Source: Flagellimonas oceani (GTDB taxonomy: Bacteria > Bacteroidota > Bacteroidia > Flavobacteriales > Flavobacteriaceae). Taken from it: DNA of 64,000 bases. The stretch spans positions 2,088,501 through 2,152,500 of the forward strand of contig NZ_CP049616.1 in the NCBI RefSeq assembly GCF_011068285.1, in the 5' to 3' direction. Positions 27,725 to 37,009 of this stretch are shown one piece after another (the stretch's first letter is position 1; every line of letters begins with the position of its first letter). A program made the translations under genes and the position numbers. The notes below the pieces were generated by a model. It searched no databases, was not told the origin of the DNA, and worked only from the letters and a program-made list of their open reading frames with translations.

Positions 27725-29992
27725 TTATTTTAATGTGAATGTTTCCGACAGCTCGGCATTTGAATTGGTTCCCACAAAAACTTCAAACTCTCCGGGTTCT
27801 GATACAAACTCCAATTGGGCGTTGTAGAATTTTAAATCGTCCGGCGATAAAGTGATGGCAACTTCCTTGCGCTCCCCTTTTTTGAGCATGATTTTCTGAA
27901 AACCTTTCAATTGTCGTTTAGGGGGCGTAATGCTTCTGACCACATCCCGCAAGTACAATTGGACCACTTCTTCACCATCATAATTACCCGTATTGGTAAC
28001 AGTCACGGTAGCGGTAATCTCCTCGCCTTGATTGATTTCCTTCTTGTTCAATTTCAGATTGGAATAGTCAAATGTGGAGTAGCTCAATCCGTACCCAAAT
28101 GGCAACAAGGGCGCATTAGTCGCATCCAGGTAGTTTGACCTGAATTTTTGAAACTCGCCACTTTCCGGTGCGGGTCGTCCCGTAGCTTTTACACTATGGT
28201 ACACGGGTATCTGACCTACATTGACAGGCCAAGTGGCCGTTAATTTCCCTGACGGGTTGTAATCGCCGAAAACTACATCGGCAATGGCATTTCCTGCCTC
28301 AACACCAGGGTGCCAAACTTGTATTATGGAAACGGGCATGTTAAATTCTTCTGGAATGGTAAGCGGTCTGCCGCTCATTAAAACAAGTGCGACAGGTTTT
28401 CCTGTTGCCACCAATGCCCTTATCAATTTCTTTTGACTCTCGGGGATGGAAATATCGGTACGGCTGGCCGATTCTCCGCTCATTTCGGTTGCTTCGCCTA
28501 CGACGGCCACTACAACATCCGAAGTTTTGGCCAAATCCACAGCTTCTTGAAGCATGGTTTCGGGGGAACGCTCATCGATCATGATTCGTTCTCCCAAAGA
28601 ATTGACATTTTTGGCAAAATCGGCATCATCAGAAATATTGGCTCCTTTTGCATAGTGTACCGTTGCTTCAGAAGCTATATTGTTAAATCCTTCCAAGATG
28701 GTAACCGCCAAATTAAAATCTCCTGTGGGAGCCCAAGTACCGAGCATATTTTCCCTGCTATCGGCCAATGGACCGATCAAGGCAATCTTTCCTTTTTTTT
28801 CCAAAGGAAGTATGTTGTTATGATTTTTTAGCAGTACGAAGGAGCGGGTCGCCAATTTGCGTGCCAGGGCCCTGTTCTCATCGGTCAATATGTCCTTTTT
28901 GGGACGTTTGGAATCCAAATACTTGTATGGGTCATCCAATAATCCAGATATATACTTGGCTTCCAAAACCCTGCGGCAAGCATTCGTAATATCTGCTTCT
29001 GTCACTTTTCCTTCATCCAGGGATTTCTTCAAAGTGGTCAGAAAACCTTCGCCCACCATATCCATATCCAGCCCAGCTTTCAATGCCAATGCAGAAACAG
29101 CTTGAAGATCCCCCAATCCGTGTGGAATCATTTCGTTGAGCGATGTATAATCCGAAACCACAAAACCTTCAAATCCCCATTGATCGCGCAGCACATCTGT
29201 CAACAACCATTTGTTACCCGTGGCGGGCACGCCATCCACGTCGTTAAAAGAACTCATTACACTGGCAGCACCAGCATCGATGGCCGCCTTGTACGGTTGC
29301 ATATATTGGTTGAACATTTTGATTTTGCTCATATCCACCGAGTGGTAGTCCCTTCCGGCCTCGACCGCTCCGTAAAGTGCAAAATGCTTTACACAGGCCA
29401 ACATGGTATGGGAAGCAGCCAAATCATTGCCCTGATAGCCTTTTACCATGGCCTCCGCTATTTTAGAACCGAGGTATGGATCCTCGCCTGCTCCTTCGGC
29501 AATACGCCCCCAGCGAGGGTCGCGGGCAATATCCACCATGGGAGAGAAATTCCAATTGATTCCATCTGCGGTGGCTTCCCTTGCCGCCATTTGTGCGGCT
29601 TGTTTTACCAAATCCATATCCCAACTGGACGATAGGCCCAAAGGAATGGGGTATGTTGTTTTGTACCCATGGATGACATCGGAACCAATCAATAAGGGAA
29701 TGCCCAATCGACTCTCTTTAACGGCCAATTCTTGGGCCTTTCTAACTTTAGCTGGCCCTGCGACACCAAAAAGTCCCCCAACTTGCCCCGATTTGATTTT
29801 TGTGCCGACATCTTTACTGACCACTTCGCCCGTGGCAACGCCGCCGCCAGGGGTCAACAGGTTCAATTGACCAATTTTTTCCTCAATGGTCATTTTTTGC
29901 AGCAATTGCTCCACTTCTGGTATTCGCTGCTGGGCATACGCTCCAAAAAAGGAAAGGAACAGTATTGTGATTAGTAATTTCTTATAGATCAT
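27725..29992 (-). CDS. GH3 family beta-glucosidase
   Basis: A 755-residue periplasmic beta-glucosidase resembling BglX, with a signal peptide ending near YAQQ. The GH3 N-terminal TIM-like domain contains the nucleophile aspartate in GFVVSDYTSL; the second alpha/beta sandwich carries EATEMSGESASR, and a C-terminal fibronectin III-like domain closes the chain (VTVTNTGNYDGEEVVQLY). GH3 enzymes release terminal glucose; a Bacteroides member prefers beta-1,2-linked oligosaccharides. Together with the two GH144-type genes this supports that linkage, but other beta-glucosides are possible. It sits between the esterase and sulfatase genes. Confidence 0.93.
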   Translation of the reverse strand: MIYKKLLITILFLSFFGAYAQQRIPEVEQLLQKMTIEEKIGQLNLLTPGGGVATGEVVSKDVGTKIKSGQVGGLFGVAGPAKVRKAQELAVKESRLGIPLLIGSDVIHGYKTTYPIPLGLSSSWDMDLVKQAAQMAAREATADGINWNFSPMVDIARDPRWGRIAEGAGEDPYLGSKIAEAMVKGYQGNDLAASHTMLACVKHFALYGAVEAGRDYHSVDMSKIKMFNQYMQPYKAAIDAGAASVMSSFNDVDGVPATGNKWLLTDVLRDQWGFEGFVVSDYTSLNEMIPHGLGDLQAVSALALKAGLDMDMVGEGFLTTLKKSLDEGKVTEADITNACRRVLEAKYISGLLDDPYKYLDSKRPKKDILTDENRALARKLATRSFVLLKNHNNILPLEKKGKIALIGPLADSRENMLGTWAPTGDFNLAVTILEGFNNIASEATVHYAKGANISDDADFAKNVNSLGERIMIDERSPETMLQEAVDLAKTSDVVVAVVGEATEMSGESASRTDISIPESQKKLIRALVATGKPVALVLMSGRPLTIPEEFNMPVSIIQVWHPGVEAGNAIADVVFGDYNPSGKLTATWPVNVGQIPVYHSVKATGRPAPESGEFQKFRSNYLDATNAPLLPFGYGLSYSTFDYSNLKLNKKEINQGEEITATVTVTNTGNYDGEEVVQLYLRDVVRSITPPKRQLKGFQKIMLKKGERKEVAITLSPDDLKFYNAQLEFVSEPGEFEVFVGTNSNAELSETFTLK

Positions 29993-30041
29993 GAAATAGG
30001 TTGTTTGGTATTATTTTTTTATTCTGATGTTTTCCTTGTCC

Positions 30042-30827
30042 CTATTTTTTGATATGCGAGAACAACCAAGGCAACAAATCGGGTTCCGCGAATGCTGGGT
30101 CCCAGCTATTGTGATTGGCAAAATCGTACATCGTAAACTTCGGATGCACCCCTTCTTTCAACAAAGCGGAAACCATTTCCATGGATTGCAATGGGTGCAC
30201 TACATTATCCTGCGCACCATGAAATACCCATAATGGCGTATTCTTGGCATAAACGGAGACGGATTCTGGTTCTCCACCCCCACAGATGGGCACAGCGGCC
30301 GCAAACGTATTGGGTTTTCTACTCAATAATTCAAAGGTTCCCATACCGCCCATGGAAAGACCCATCAAATAGACCTGATCATCTTTGGTGTACGGCTCTG
30401 CTATGGTGCTGTCCAATAAATCCATTACCATTTGCATTGGTTTTGTAGGGCCTTCGCTGTACTTAAAATCCAAATTGATGGGATAGGAACTTCTATCTAC
30501 ATCCACACTGGCCCAATAGCTGTCCCTGGGACACTGCGGAAATATGACAACCGCAGGGTAGCGTTCCTGCAAATAATCCGTTGCGAACAATTTGCCGCCG
30601 TTCCACAGTTGTTTTTCGTTGTCGTTTCCGCGCTCGCCTGCGCCATGCAGAAAAAGCACCACGGGATAGTTTCCGTCCTCCTTAAAGTTCTTGGGATACA
30701 TAATACGGTATCGTAAGGTATCGTTCCCATCAATAAGCATTTTGGTCTTGTACTTTGATTGCCATTGTGCAGCGGCCAAATTACAAGCGAGGAACAACAT
30801 AAAAAATGATAATTGTCTTGTTGTCAT
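30042..30827 (-). CDS. secreted alpha/beta hydrolase (prolyl oligopeptidase-like esterase)
   Basis: A 261-residue secreted hydrolase (signal peptide to about residue 20). The triad is visible: Ser158 in GLSMGG, Asp207 in FHGAQDNVV and His239 in DFANHNSWD. The oxyanion region is LHGAGERG. Proteins annotated as phospholipase/carboxylesterase or prolyl oligopeptidase-family in sugar loci usually remove acyl groups. It lies in the polysaccharide locus between the GH144-type and GH3 genes, with the upstream gene's stop one base after its start, so it is co-transcribed. Confidence 0.88.
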   Translation of the reverse strand: MTTRQLSFFMLFLACNLAAAQWQSKYKTKMLIDGNDTLRYRIMYPKNFKEDGNYPVVLFLHGAGERGNDNEKQLWNGGKLFATDYLQERYPAVVIFPQCPRDSYWASVDVDRSSYPINLDFKYSEGPTKPMQMVMDLLDSTIAEPYTKDDQVYLMGLSMGGMGTFELLSRKPNTFAAAVPICGGGEPESVSVYAKNTPLWVFHGAQDNVVHPLQSMEMVSALLKEGVHPKFTMYDFANHNSWDPAFAEPDLLPWLFSHIKK

Positions 30828-30828
30828 A

Positions 30829-32205
30829 TCAGAATCCGAGTTTGGTCAAACCGGCCTGAACATCTTCATTTGCCATAAACAAATCCCAAAGCAAACCGGT
30901 CCTATAGTTTTCAATCATAATGATCTGCGGACCTTGGTCTATGGCCAAATACGCTTCTGCCACCCAATCGTATTCTGGGCTAAAGGCATCATAAAATCCT
31001 GCAGGCCCCAACAAATCTTCTCTATTTCTGTAAAAATAATGCATTGCAGCTAGAGATTCTTCCGGTGCATAAGGAATTGAACTGATAGCGGCGGTCGGTG
31101 AGATAACCCCTGTATCATTGTTCGGGCTATGTGCATTGTATCCTATACTTCCATCGTTGTTTCGGGAATAACTGGCCGTTAACCCCCAACAATCGGCTCC
31201 ATAATCTTGATGAAACCCTGGGTTTGCCACACAATATTCATAATTTATCATGGTGTGGTTGACGTTTACATCCCAATAGTTCACATAATCGTCGGACAAA
31301 TTTCGGGGGTCTAATCCCAAGTAAGAATAATGGGCCCAAAACAAGGGTCCGCCAAATTGTTCCGCTCCATTATGCTTTACCAAAAGTGGATGACCATACT
31401 GTGTATTTGCCGATTGGATTCCTCCATTTGATGCCCAACCGTTCGTATAAACTTCTTTATCAATCGAAAAATCAGGAGACGCCGCTGCCATGATGTACGT
31501 AATCAATACCTCGTTGTATCCTTTTAATTGCAGATTGATATCGAAACCATGATCGGGGCTCCAATGCCAATACAGGACATTCTGATTTTGGGTATACCAA
31601 TCCCATTCCACGCCTTTCCAAAGGTCATCGGCCTGTTGGGCCAAAGCTTGTTCGGCATCCGAACCGTTTTTAAAATATTCTTTGATGCAGATAAGGCCTT
31701 GGGCCAAAAAAGCGGTTTCCACCAAATCGCCCCCATTGTCCAAATCGCTAAATGGAATCACGGCACCGGTGGCACCATTGATCCAATGCGACCATGCTCC
31801 ATGAAAACGATCGGCATTTTCCAAAAAATCCAGTAAGGTGTCCAAGCGTTCCACAGCTTCGGACCTAGAAATAAATCCTCTTTCAATTCCGACCAAAATG
31901 GCCATGAGTCCAAAGCCGGTTCCACCTGCGGTTACCACCCCCTCACTATTTCCGGGGTCGTTTGGATGGTAACGTTCCCTCGCCCCGCCGGAGTTTGAAT
32001 CGGCATAATCCCAGAAATACTTAAAAGTTTCCTCTTGGGCAAGGTCGAGCAATTCTTCATCCGTTATAGATGGTTCTTCCTCCTCCTCTTCAGAACCATT
32101 TCCCGGAATTTCAGGTTCCGTTGGAATATAGGTATAATCGTCCCCTCCTCCACAGGATAAAATCAATGTAGCGAAGAGAACTAGATGTAATGCTTTTTTA
32201 ATCAT
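30829..32205 (-). CDS. GH144-type (pfam10091) glycoside hydrolase lipoprotein, copy B
   Basis: A 458-residue lipoprotein (lipobox LILSC, Cys18, then an acidic linker with a run of Glu). The rest matches the pfam10091 'glycoamylase' family that contains GH144 endo- and exo-beta-1,2-glucanases. Conserved parts are ETFKYFWDYAD, TGFGLMAILVGIERGF, ADRFHGAWSHW and DNGGDLVETAFLAQGL. It is a paralog of the preceding gene (32198-33574), overlapping it by 8 bases. The family is (alpha/alpha)6 barrel; older annotation as glucoamylase is misleading. The ATG at 32205 is preferred over one nine codons upstream because the signal peptide then begins MIKKALHLVLF. Confidence 0.88.
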   Translation of the reverse strand: MIKKALHLVLFATLILSCGGGDDYTYIPTEPEIPGNGSEEEEEEPSITDEELLDLAQEETFKYFWDYADSNSGGARERYHPNDPGNSEGVVTAGGTGFGLMAILVGIERGFISRSEAVERLDTLLDFLENADRFHGAWSHWINGATGAVIPFSDLDNGGDLVETAFLAQGLICIKEYFKNGSDAEQALAQQADDLWKGVEWDWYTQNQNVLYWHWSPDHGFDINLQLKGYNEVLITYIMAAASPDFSIDKEVYTNGWASNGGIQSANTQYGHPLLVKHNGAEQFGGPLFWAHYSYLGLDPRNLSDDYVNYWDVNVNHTMINYEYCVANPGFHQDYGADCWGLTASYSRNNDGSIGYNAHSPNNDTGVISPTAAISSIPYAPEESLAAMHYFYRNREDLLGPAGFYDAFSPEYDWVAEAYLAIDQGPQIIMIENYRTGLLWDLFMANEDVQAGLTKLGF

Positions 32206-33574
32206 CTGCAGGTTCCATATTTGGGCTTTCAAAACCCAATTTCCTCAAGCCTTTTTGTACTTCTTCATTGGCCATAAACAGTTTCCAGAACAGCCCGCTA
32301 CGGTAGTTTTCTATCATGACGGGAATAGGCCCTTGATCAATGGCCAAATATCGGGGCAGGTACCAATCGTCCTCCAAACTAAAGGCATCATAAGGTCCGT
32401 ATTTGCCTATGAGGCTATCCTGTTCGTTGTACATGAACCTTAAAAACTGTTTGCTCTCTTCAGGGGTATACGGCATGGAGGAAAGTGCAGCAGTCGGGGA
32501 TATTACGCCCAAATCAGCTTCGGGGCGGTGCCCGGCATATCCATTTATGGAATAGCTGGAGGTAAGGCCCCAACAATCTTTTCCATATCCCTCATAATCC
32601 TTTGGATTGTCCACACAATATTTATAATGGATCAATGCATGGTTTTGGTTCAATTTCCAGTAATCGCCAAATTGATCTTTAAGTCCTTTAGGGTTCAAGC
32701 CCAAATAAGAATAGTGTGCCCAGAACAGTGGGCCTACGGGTGCATCGCTATGCTCGTAATGGTTCATTTCGGTCTCCAAACCATAATATGTGGTATCCTT
32801 GGTGATTGCTCCATCGACTCCCCATCCTTTTTCATAAACCGATTTTTCGATGGGGTGCGTTGGGGATGCCGCTGCCAAAATGTACATGATCAGGGCTTCG
32901 TTATAACCTCCTACGGGAAAGTTCATTTCCCATTGGTACTCAGGGCTCCAATGCCAATACAGTACATCTTCGCTATTTTTGGTGTACCAATCCCATTCTA
33001 CGCCTTCCCATAGTTCTTCGATTTTTGCGGCCAATTGCTTTTCGCGCTCGCTACCATCTTTAAAATAGGCCTGGACTGTTAACAATCCTTGCACCAAAAA
33101 GGCGGTCTCCACCAAATCACCACCATTGTCTTTTTTACTGAACGGGGTCACTTTGCCAGAGGGCAACAACCAATGCGGCCAAGCTCCGTGAAAACGGTCT
33201 GCTTTTTCCAAAAAGTCCACAATACGCTCGTAGCGCTCCAAAGCCTGTTCGCGTGTGATGAAACCTCTTTCTACACCAACCAAAATGGCCATAAGTCCAA
33301 ACCCAGAACCCCCGGTGGTAATAATATCCTTATCGTGGTTGGGATAAATGCCATCCAAGTGTATGCGTTCCCTTGCCAATCCTGAAACGGGTTCCGCACC
33401 ATCCCAAAAATAATTGAAGGTTTGGTACTGCACCGTGTCCAACAATGCCTTGTCGGCCATGGCCAAACTATCTGCATCTACTCCAGTAGATTTCTTTGCG
33501 TCTTCCTTAGTTTTTTGGCCATTGCACCCTGTTAGCAGGGCGGCAATGGCCAGTGTGATTAAAAATAACCTCAT
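32198..33574 (-). CDS. GH144-type (pfam10091) glycoside hydrolase lipoprotein, copy A
   Basis: A 458-residue lipoprotein (lipobox LLTGC, Cys17). It carries the same pfam10091/GH144 landmarks as copy B: QTFNYFWDGAE, GFGLMAILVGVERGF, ADRFHGAWPHW, and DNGGDLVETAFLVQGL, then EWDWYTKNSEDVLYWHWSP. Known GH144 enzymes cut beta-1,2-glucan, in either an endo or an exo (sophorose-releasing) way. Two adjacent copies suggest division of labour between such modes. The chosen ATG (33574) gives a proper lipoprotein signal; a longer reading adds 14 residues without a signal sequence. Confidence 0.88.
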   Translation of the reverse strand: MRLFLITLAIAALLTGCNGQKTKEDAKKSTGVDADSLAMADKALLDTVQYQTFNYFWDGAEPVSGLARERIHLDGIYPNHDKDIITTGGSGFGLMAILVGVERGFITREQALERYERIVDFLEKADRFHGAWPHWLLPSGKVTPFSKKDNGGDLVETAFLVQGLLTVQAYFKDGSEREKQLAAKIEELWEGVEWDWYTKNSEDVLYWHWSPEYQWEMNFPVGGYNEALIMYILAAASPTHPIEKSVYEKGWGVDGAITKDTTYYGLETEMNHYEHSDAPVGPLFWAHYSYLGLNPKGLKDQFGDYWKLNQNHALIHYKYCVDNPKDYEGYGKDCWGLTSSYSINGYAGHRPEADLGVISPTAALSSMPYTPEESKQFLRFMYNEQDSLIGKYGPYDAFSLEDDWYLPRYLAIDQGPIPVMIENYRSGLFWKLFMANEEVQKGLRKLGFESPNMEPADD

Positions 33575-33627
33575 AAAATAAACTAAACTTACTATCTCAA
33601 TTTTTTTTAGTGTCAATTAAATGCACA

Positions 33628-35421
33628 CTAATTATTCATTACTTCCTGTACCTCTTCTTGGGTAAGCGATTTGTTATAGAACCTCAACTCGTCTATTTGA
33701 CTTTCATCGGAGAAATGGCCCCACTCTGTAAATGTTGGTGCACCGGAACCTATACTGAAGAAATCACAATCGGTCCAATCGATACCTGATATTGTATTTT
33801 GGCCCACCGGTTCTCCATCGATATAAACGACAGCATTGGAACCGGATATTGTAATGGCCAGGTGTATCCAACCCGTTGCAACCAATGGATCTAGGTCGGC
33901 ATTTTCTCCACCATCTACCCATGCATCTGCCGTTCCATCACCTACATTTAACTTAAAGCGTTGCATTCCGCCTACATTTTCCCTAAAGAAACGGAATCCG
34001 CTTGTTCTAAGGTTCTGAACTTCTGGATAACCTGCATTTTCGGTATCCTCGGGGCCTACCGTTAAAATTCCTGCATTGTTCTCGGTGACGTTCATTTTGT
34101 ACCACATGGTGGCACTGAAACTGTCCGATGTCAATCCCTGTGTTGGGAATGTTAGATAAGAATCAACGGCTCCGGCATAAGCATCGGTACCTTCTACGCT
34201 TTCTCCAGCAAATCCTGGATTTCCAACTTCGGTCGCCTCGACCTCTCTGAACATTTCCATATAGTCTCCATCAAACGGCATATAGAAGAACTCACCATCA
34301 AAGGTTGGTGGGTATGATGAAACAAACTCTCCTGAATCATCTGCCATTATGGTTAGAACTTCTTCTTGGGTTATGGCACGATCAAAGATTCTGAGCTCAT
34401 CCATCAAACTTTGATCTGAAAAATGGCCCCACTCTGTAAAGTTGGGTGCCCCGGACATTATGGACAGTACATTGCAATCCGTCCAATCGATGCCTGGGAA
34501 TGGATTTTGACTCACTACTTGACCATTGATGTAAACTGTGGCCTGGGAACCTGATATGGTAAATGCCAAGTTGACCCATTCACCGGTAGAGGGATCTACA
34601 TCTGCCATTTCTCCACCATCAAACCATTCAGCACCTTCACCGTAACCTGCGGTAAGCTTGAATCTTTGCTCTCCACCTGCATTTTCCCTGAAGAAAGCAA
34701 AACCTTTGTTACGGTCATTGGTGGTTCCATCGGTCATCGGAGGACTCATGGTCAAAATTCCTGCACGATCAGGAACTGCATTGATTTTCAACCAAAAAAT
34801 GGCACTGAACTCAGGATTTGTCAATCCGTCTGTTGGCAACGTTAAATAAGCACCTTCCGCTCCTGCATAGGCACCTGAACCATTAAGGCTTTCTTCTTCA
34901 CTGGCAAACGATGGCTCCCCTTCTATGGCAGGGGTTTGGAAAGAAATCAAATCTATCCAATCGCCATTGAAGGGCATATACAGTATCTCTCCCTCATATT
35001 TGGGCAAATAAGGGGGTTCCTTGGAAAAGTTTACGGTAGCGGAAGTAGATTTTCCATCCAAATCCGTTGCGGTAACGGTCAGCTCGTGCTCCCCATCGAC
35101 CAGACCTTCAAATACCAAATTGTTTACAAGTACCCTACGATAATCCACGAATCCACCGTCATAAGTGGCAATGGTAGTTCCATTCATTTGTACATTGATG
35201 GAGCCTACTTCTATGTCGTCGGTCACCTGAAATGAAATCGGCACGTTTGTAGTTTCGGCCGGCACCTGGATCACGCTTCCTGCCACGGGCGCGCTTATAC
35301 TTACTTGGGGCGCTGTTTCATCAACTCCAGCATCCACAGCGGTTATGGGGTCAATTCCTTCGTTACAGGACACTACAAGAAGTGCCAGTAACATGATTAT
35401 GGATTTAACTATATATTTCAT
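33628..35421 (-). CDS. surface lipoprotein with two LamG domains
   Basis: A 597-residue lipoprotein (VVSC, Cys19). After an Ig-like N-terminal region (about 30-135, with VPISFQVTDDIEVGSINVQ) two concanavalin A-like LamG domains follow, starting near ILYMPFNGDW (about 150) and FFYMPFDGDY (about 375), each ending in a DQSLMDELRIF or DESQIDELRFY motif. Such proteins are carbohydrate-binding surface proteins in SusC/SusD loci, probably collecting the glycan for the receptor. It follows SusD by 23 bases. The two domains are clear internal duplicates. Confidence 0.85.
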   Translation of the reverse strand: MKYIVKSIIMLLALLVVSCNEGIDPITAVDAGVDETAPQVSISAPVAGSVIQVPAETTNVPISFQVTDDIEVGSINVQMNGTTIATYDGGFVDYRRVLVNNLVFEGLVDGEHELTVTATDLDGKSTSATVNFSKEPPYLPKYEGEILYMPFNGDWIDLISFQTPAIEGEPSFASEEESLNGSGAYAGAEGAYLTLPTDGLTNPEFSAIFWLKINAVPDRAGILTMSPPMTDGTTNDRNKGFAFFRENAGGEQRFKLTAGYGEGAEWFDGGEMADVDPSTGEWVNLAFTISGSQATVYINGQVVSQNPFPGIDWTDCNVLSIMSGAPNFTEWGHFSDQSLMDELRIFDRAITQEEVLTIMADDSGEFVSSYPPTFDGEFFYMPFDGDYMEMFREVEATEVGNPGFAGESVEGTDAYAGAVDSYLTFPTQGLTSDSFSATMWYKMNVTENNAGILTVGPEDTENAGYPEVQNLRTSGFRFFRENVGGMQRFKLNVGDGTADAWVDGGENADLDPLVATGWIHLAITISGSNAVVYIDGEPVGQNTISGIDWTDCDFFSIGSGAPTFTEWGHFSDESQIDELRFYNKSLTQEEVQEVMNN

Positions 35422-35444
35422 CTTGTGTTGTTTATTTGGTTAGT

Positions 35445-36995
35445 TTAATCTTCGCTACTTCCACCGCCCAATGTTGGAAGGGCGTCCACTTGTGCCTGTG
35501 GGTATGGCAATAGCTCTTTTTCGGCCGTGAAAGTCCTACCATCATAGCTTAGTTCGGAATAGTTGTCCAAACGGATCATATCATAGTAACGGATGCCCCA
35601 TTCCATGCCCAGTTCGGCGAATTTCTCGTCCATAACATCGTCGGAGGTAACTCCGGACAATGGCGACAGGCCCGCTCTAGAGCGTACCATGTTCACGGCT
35701 TGGTCGGCGGTCATTCCGGAACCTGTGGCCCCACGCGTGAGTGCCTCGGCGTACATTAGCAATATTTCGGCATAGCGAATCACAATCATGTTCTTACCTC
35801 CCCCATAATCATTTCTTTGATCGGTCAACTGTACAGAAGGCAGGTAGTGCTTGCCACTTGAAAACAGGGCACGGGGGTAGTCGTTGATGATGTCGCCATC
35901 TCTTGTTGTGTTGTTCACGAAAGCCGGAAGGGTGGCATAGTTCGGGTCTGTTTGCAACTCGGCAATCCCGCGATTTGTCCAAAGGACACTGGTTTCCAAC
36001 CGAACGGATTCGTCCCTATCGAGCATAAATTTGATGAACTTTAAACTTGGCTCATAAAAGCCCCATCCATCGGAGGCATTCTCCCTTGCCGGTGTCCAAC
36101 CTTGTGGGCCAAATGGGGCATATAAATGGTAGAACGTATCTCCTGTGCTTGACCCATAATCGGAAAACTGTAGTTCGAGAAGGCTCTCGTCGCTCAACTC
36201 ACCTGGTTTTTTGAACAGGCTGTAAAAGTCGGGGTGCAATGAAAATTTATTGGAGTTGATTATAGCTGCTGCAGCATCTGCCATACCCTGATAATCCTCC
36301 ATTTCCATGTGCGCCATAGCTTTTAATGCATAAGCCGTGTAACGTGTTACTCCTCCGGGAATATCGGTTCTTTCATTGGGTCTGGAATCGGGCAACAACG
36401 GAATGGCCTCGTCCATTTGGTCGGATATGTACTGCATGATCTCCTGCTTGGTCGCGGTTCCATTGGCGATTTCTGCATCTGGTTGTGTGGATTCTACGAT
36501 GAAAACATCCCCCCAAACCCTTGACAGGTTAAAATGTAACCAAGCTCTCATCACTTTGATCTCAGCTATGTACCGGTCTGCGGTTGCCTGATTTTCTTCA
36601 CTTGCAAATTCCTTGAAGTTTTCTATCAATTCAATCTGCGTGTTCAATTTAACGATATCCCCATAATGAGCATTCCAAAGCTGGTTGTACATCCAATAGC
36701 CTTGGGCATAGACAAAGTTGTCGGTATCGGCATAAGGTTGTTGATCTCCAAGACCTCCTGCATTTACATCATCGCCACGAACGGAAAGCAACAAGGGTTC
36801 TTCCCACCCTCTTGTGGCAATTACGTGATAGGACCCGATCAGTGCTTGGATCATGTTTTCGGTAGCAGTGTAATCCAAGTCGTCGGCATTGAGCTGTCCT
36901 TCTCTTTCTTCGAACTTGTCGGAACATGATTGGATGGCAATCATCGCAATCAGTACAAATACTACTTTATATAATAGGTTATTATTACGTTTCAT
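35445..36995 (-). CDS. RagB/SusD family nutrient-binding lipoprotein
   Basis: A 516-residue SusD-family lipoprotein (IQSC, Cys24) of the classical RagB type, with TPR-like helices and the C-terminal RYYDMIRLDNYSEL and AEKELLPYPQAQVD segments. It should bind glycan on the cell surface as the lid of the neighbouring SusC channel. It follows SusC by 14 bases and begins the run of binding and cutting enzymes of the polysaccharide locus. Confidence 0.94.
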   Translation of the reverse strand: MKRNNNLLYKVVFVLIAMIAIQSCSDKFEEREGQLNADDLDYTATENMIQALIGSYHVIATRGWEEPLLLSVRGDDVNAGGLGDQQPYADTDNFVYAQGYWMYNQLWNAHYGDIVKLNTQIELIENFKEFASEENQATADRYIAEIKVMRAWLHFNLSRVWGDVFIVESTQPDAEIANGTATKQEIMQYISDQMDEAIPLLPDSRPNERTDIPGGVTRYTAYALKAMAHMEMEDYQGMADAAAAIINSNKFSLHPDFYSLFKKPGELSDESLLELQFSDYGSSTGDTFYHLYAPFGPQGWTPARENASDGWGFYEPSLKFIKFMLDRDESVRLETSVLWTNRGIAELQTDPNYATLPAFVNNTTRDGDIINDYPRALFSSGKHYLPSVQLTDQRNDYGGGKNMIVIRYAEILLMYAEALTRGATGSGMTADQAVNMVRSRAGLSPLSGVTSDDVMDEKFAELGMEWGIRYYDMIRLDNYSELSYDGRTFTAEKELLPYPQAQVDALPTLGGGSSED

Positions 36996-37009
36996 CTCAA
37001 TTTTCTTTT

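Noticed and set aside
30829..33574. Glucoamylase (starch) function for the pfam10091 pair
   Set aside because: The old family name is misleading; characterised members are beta-1,2-glucanases.
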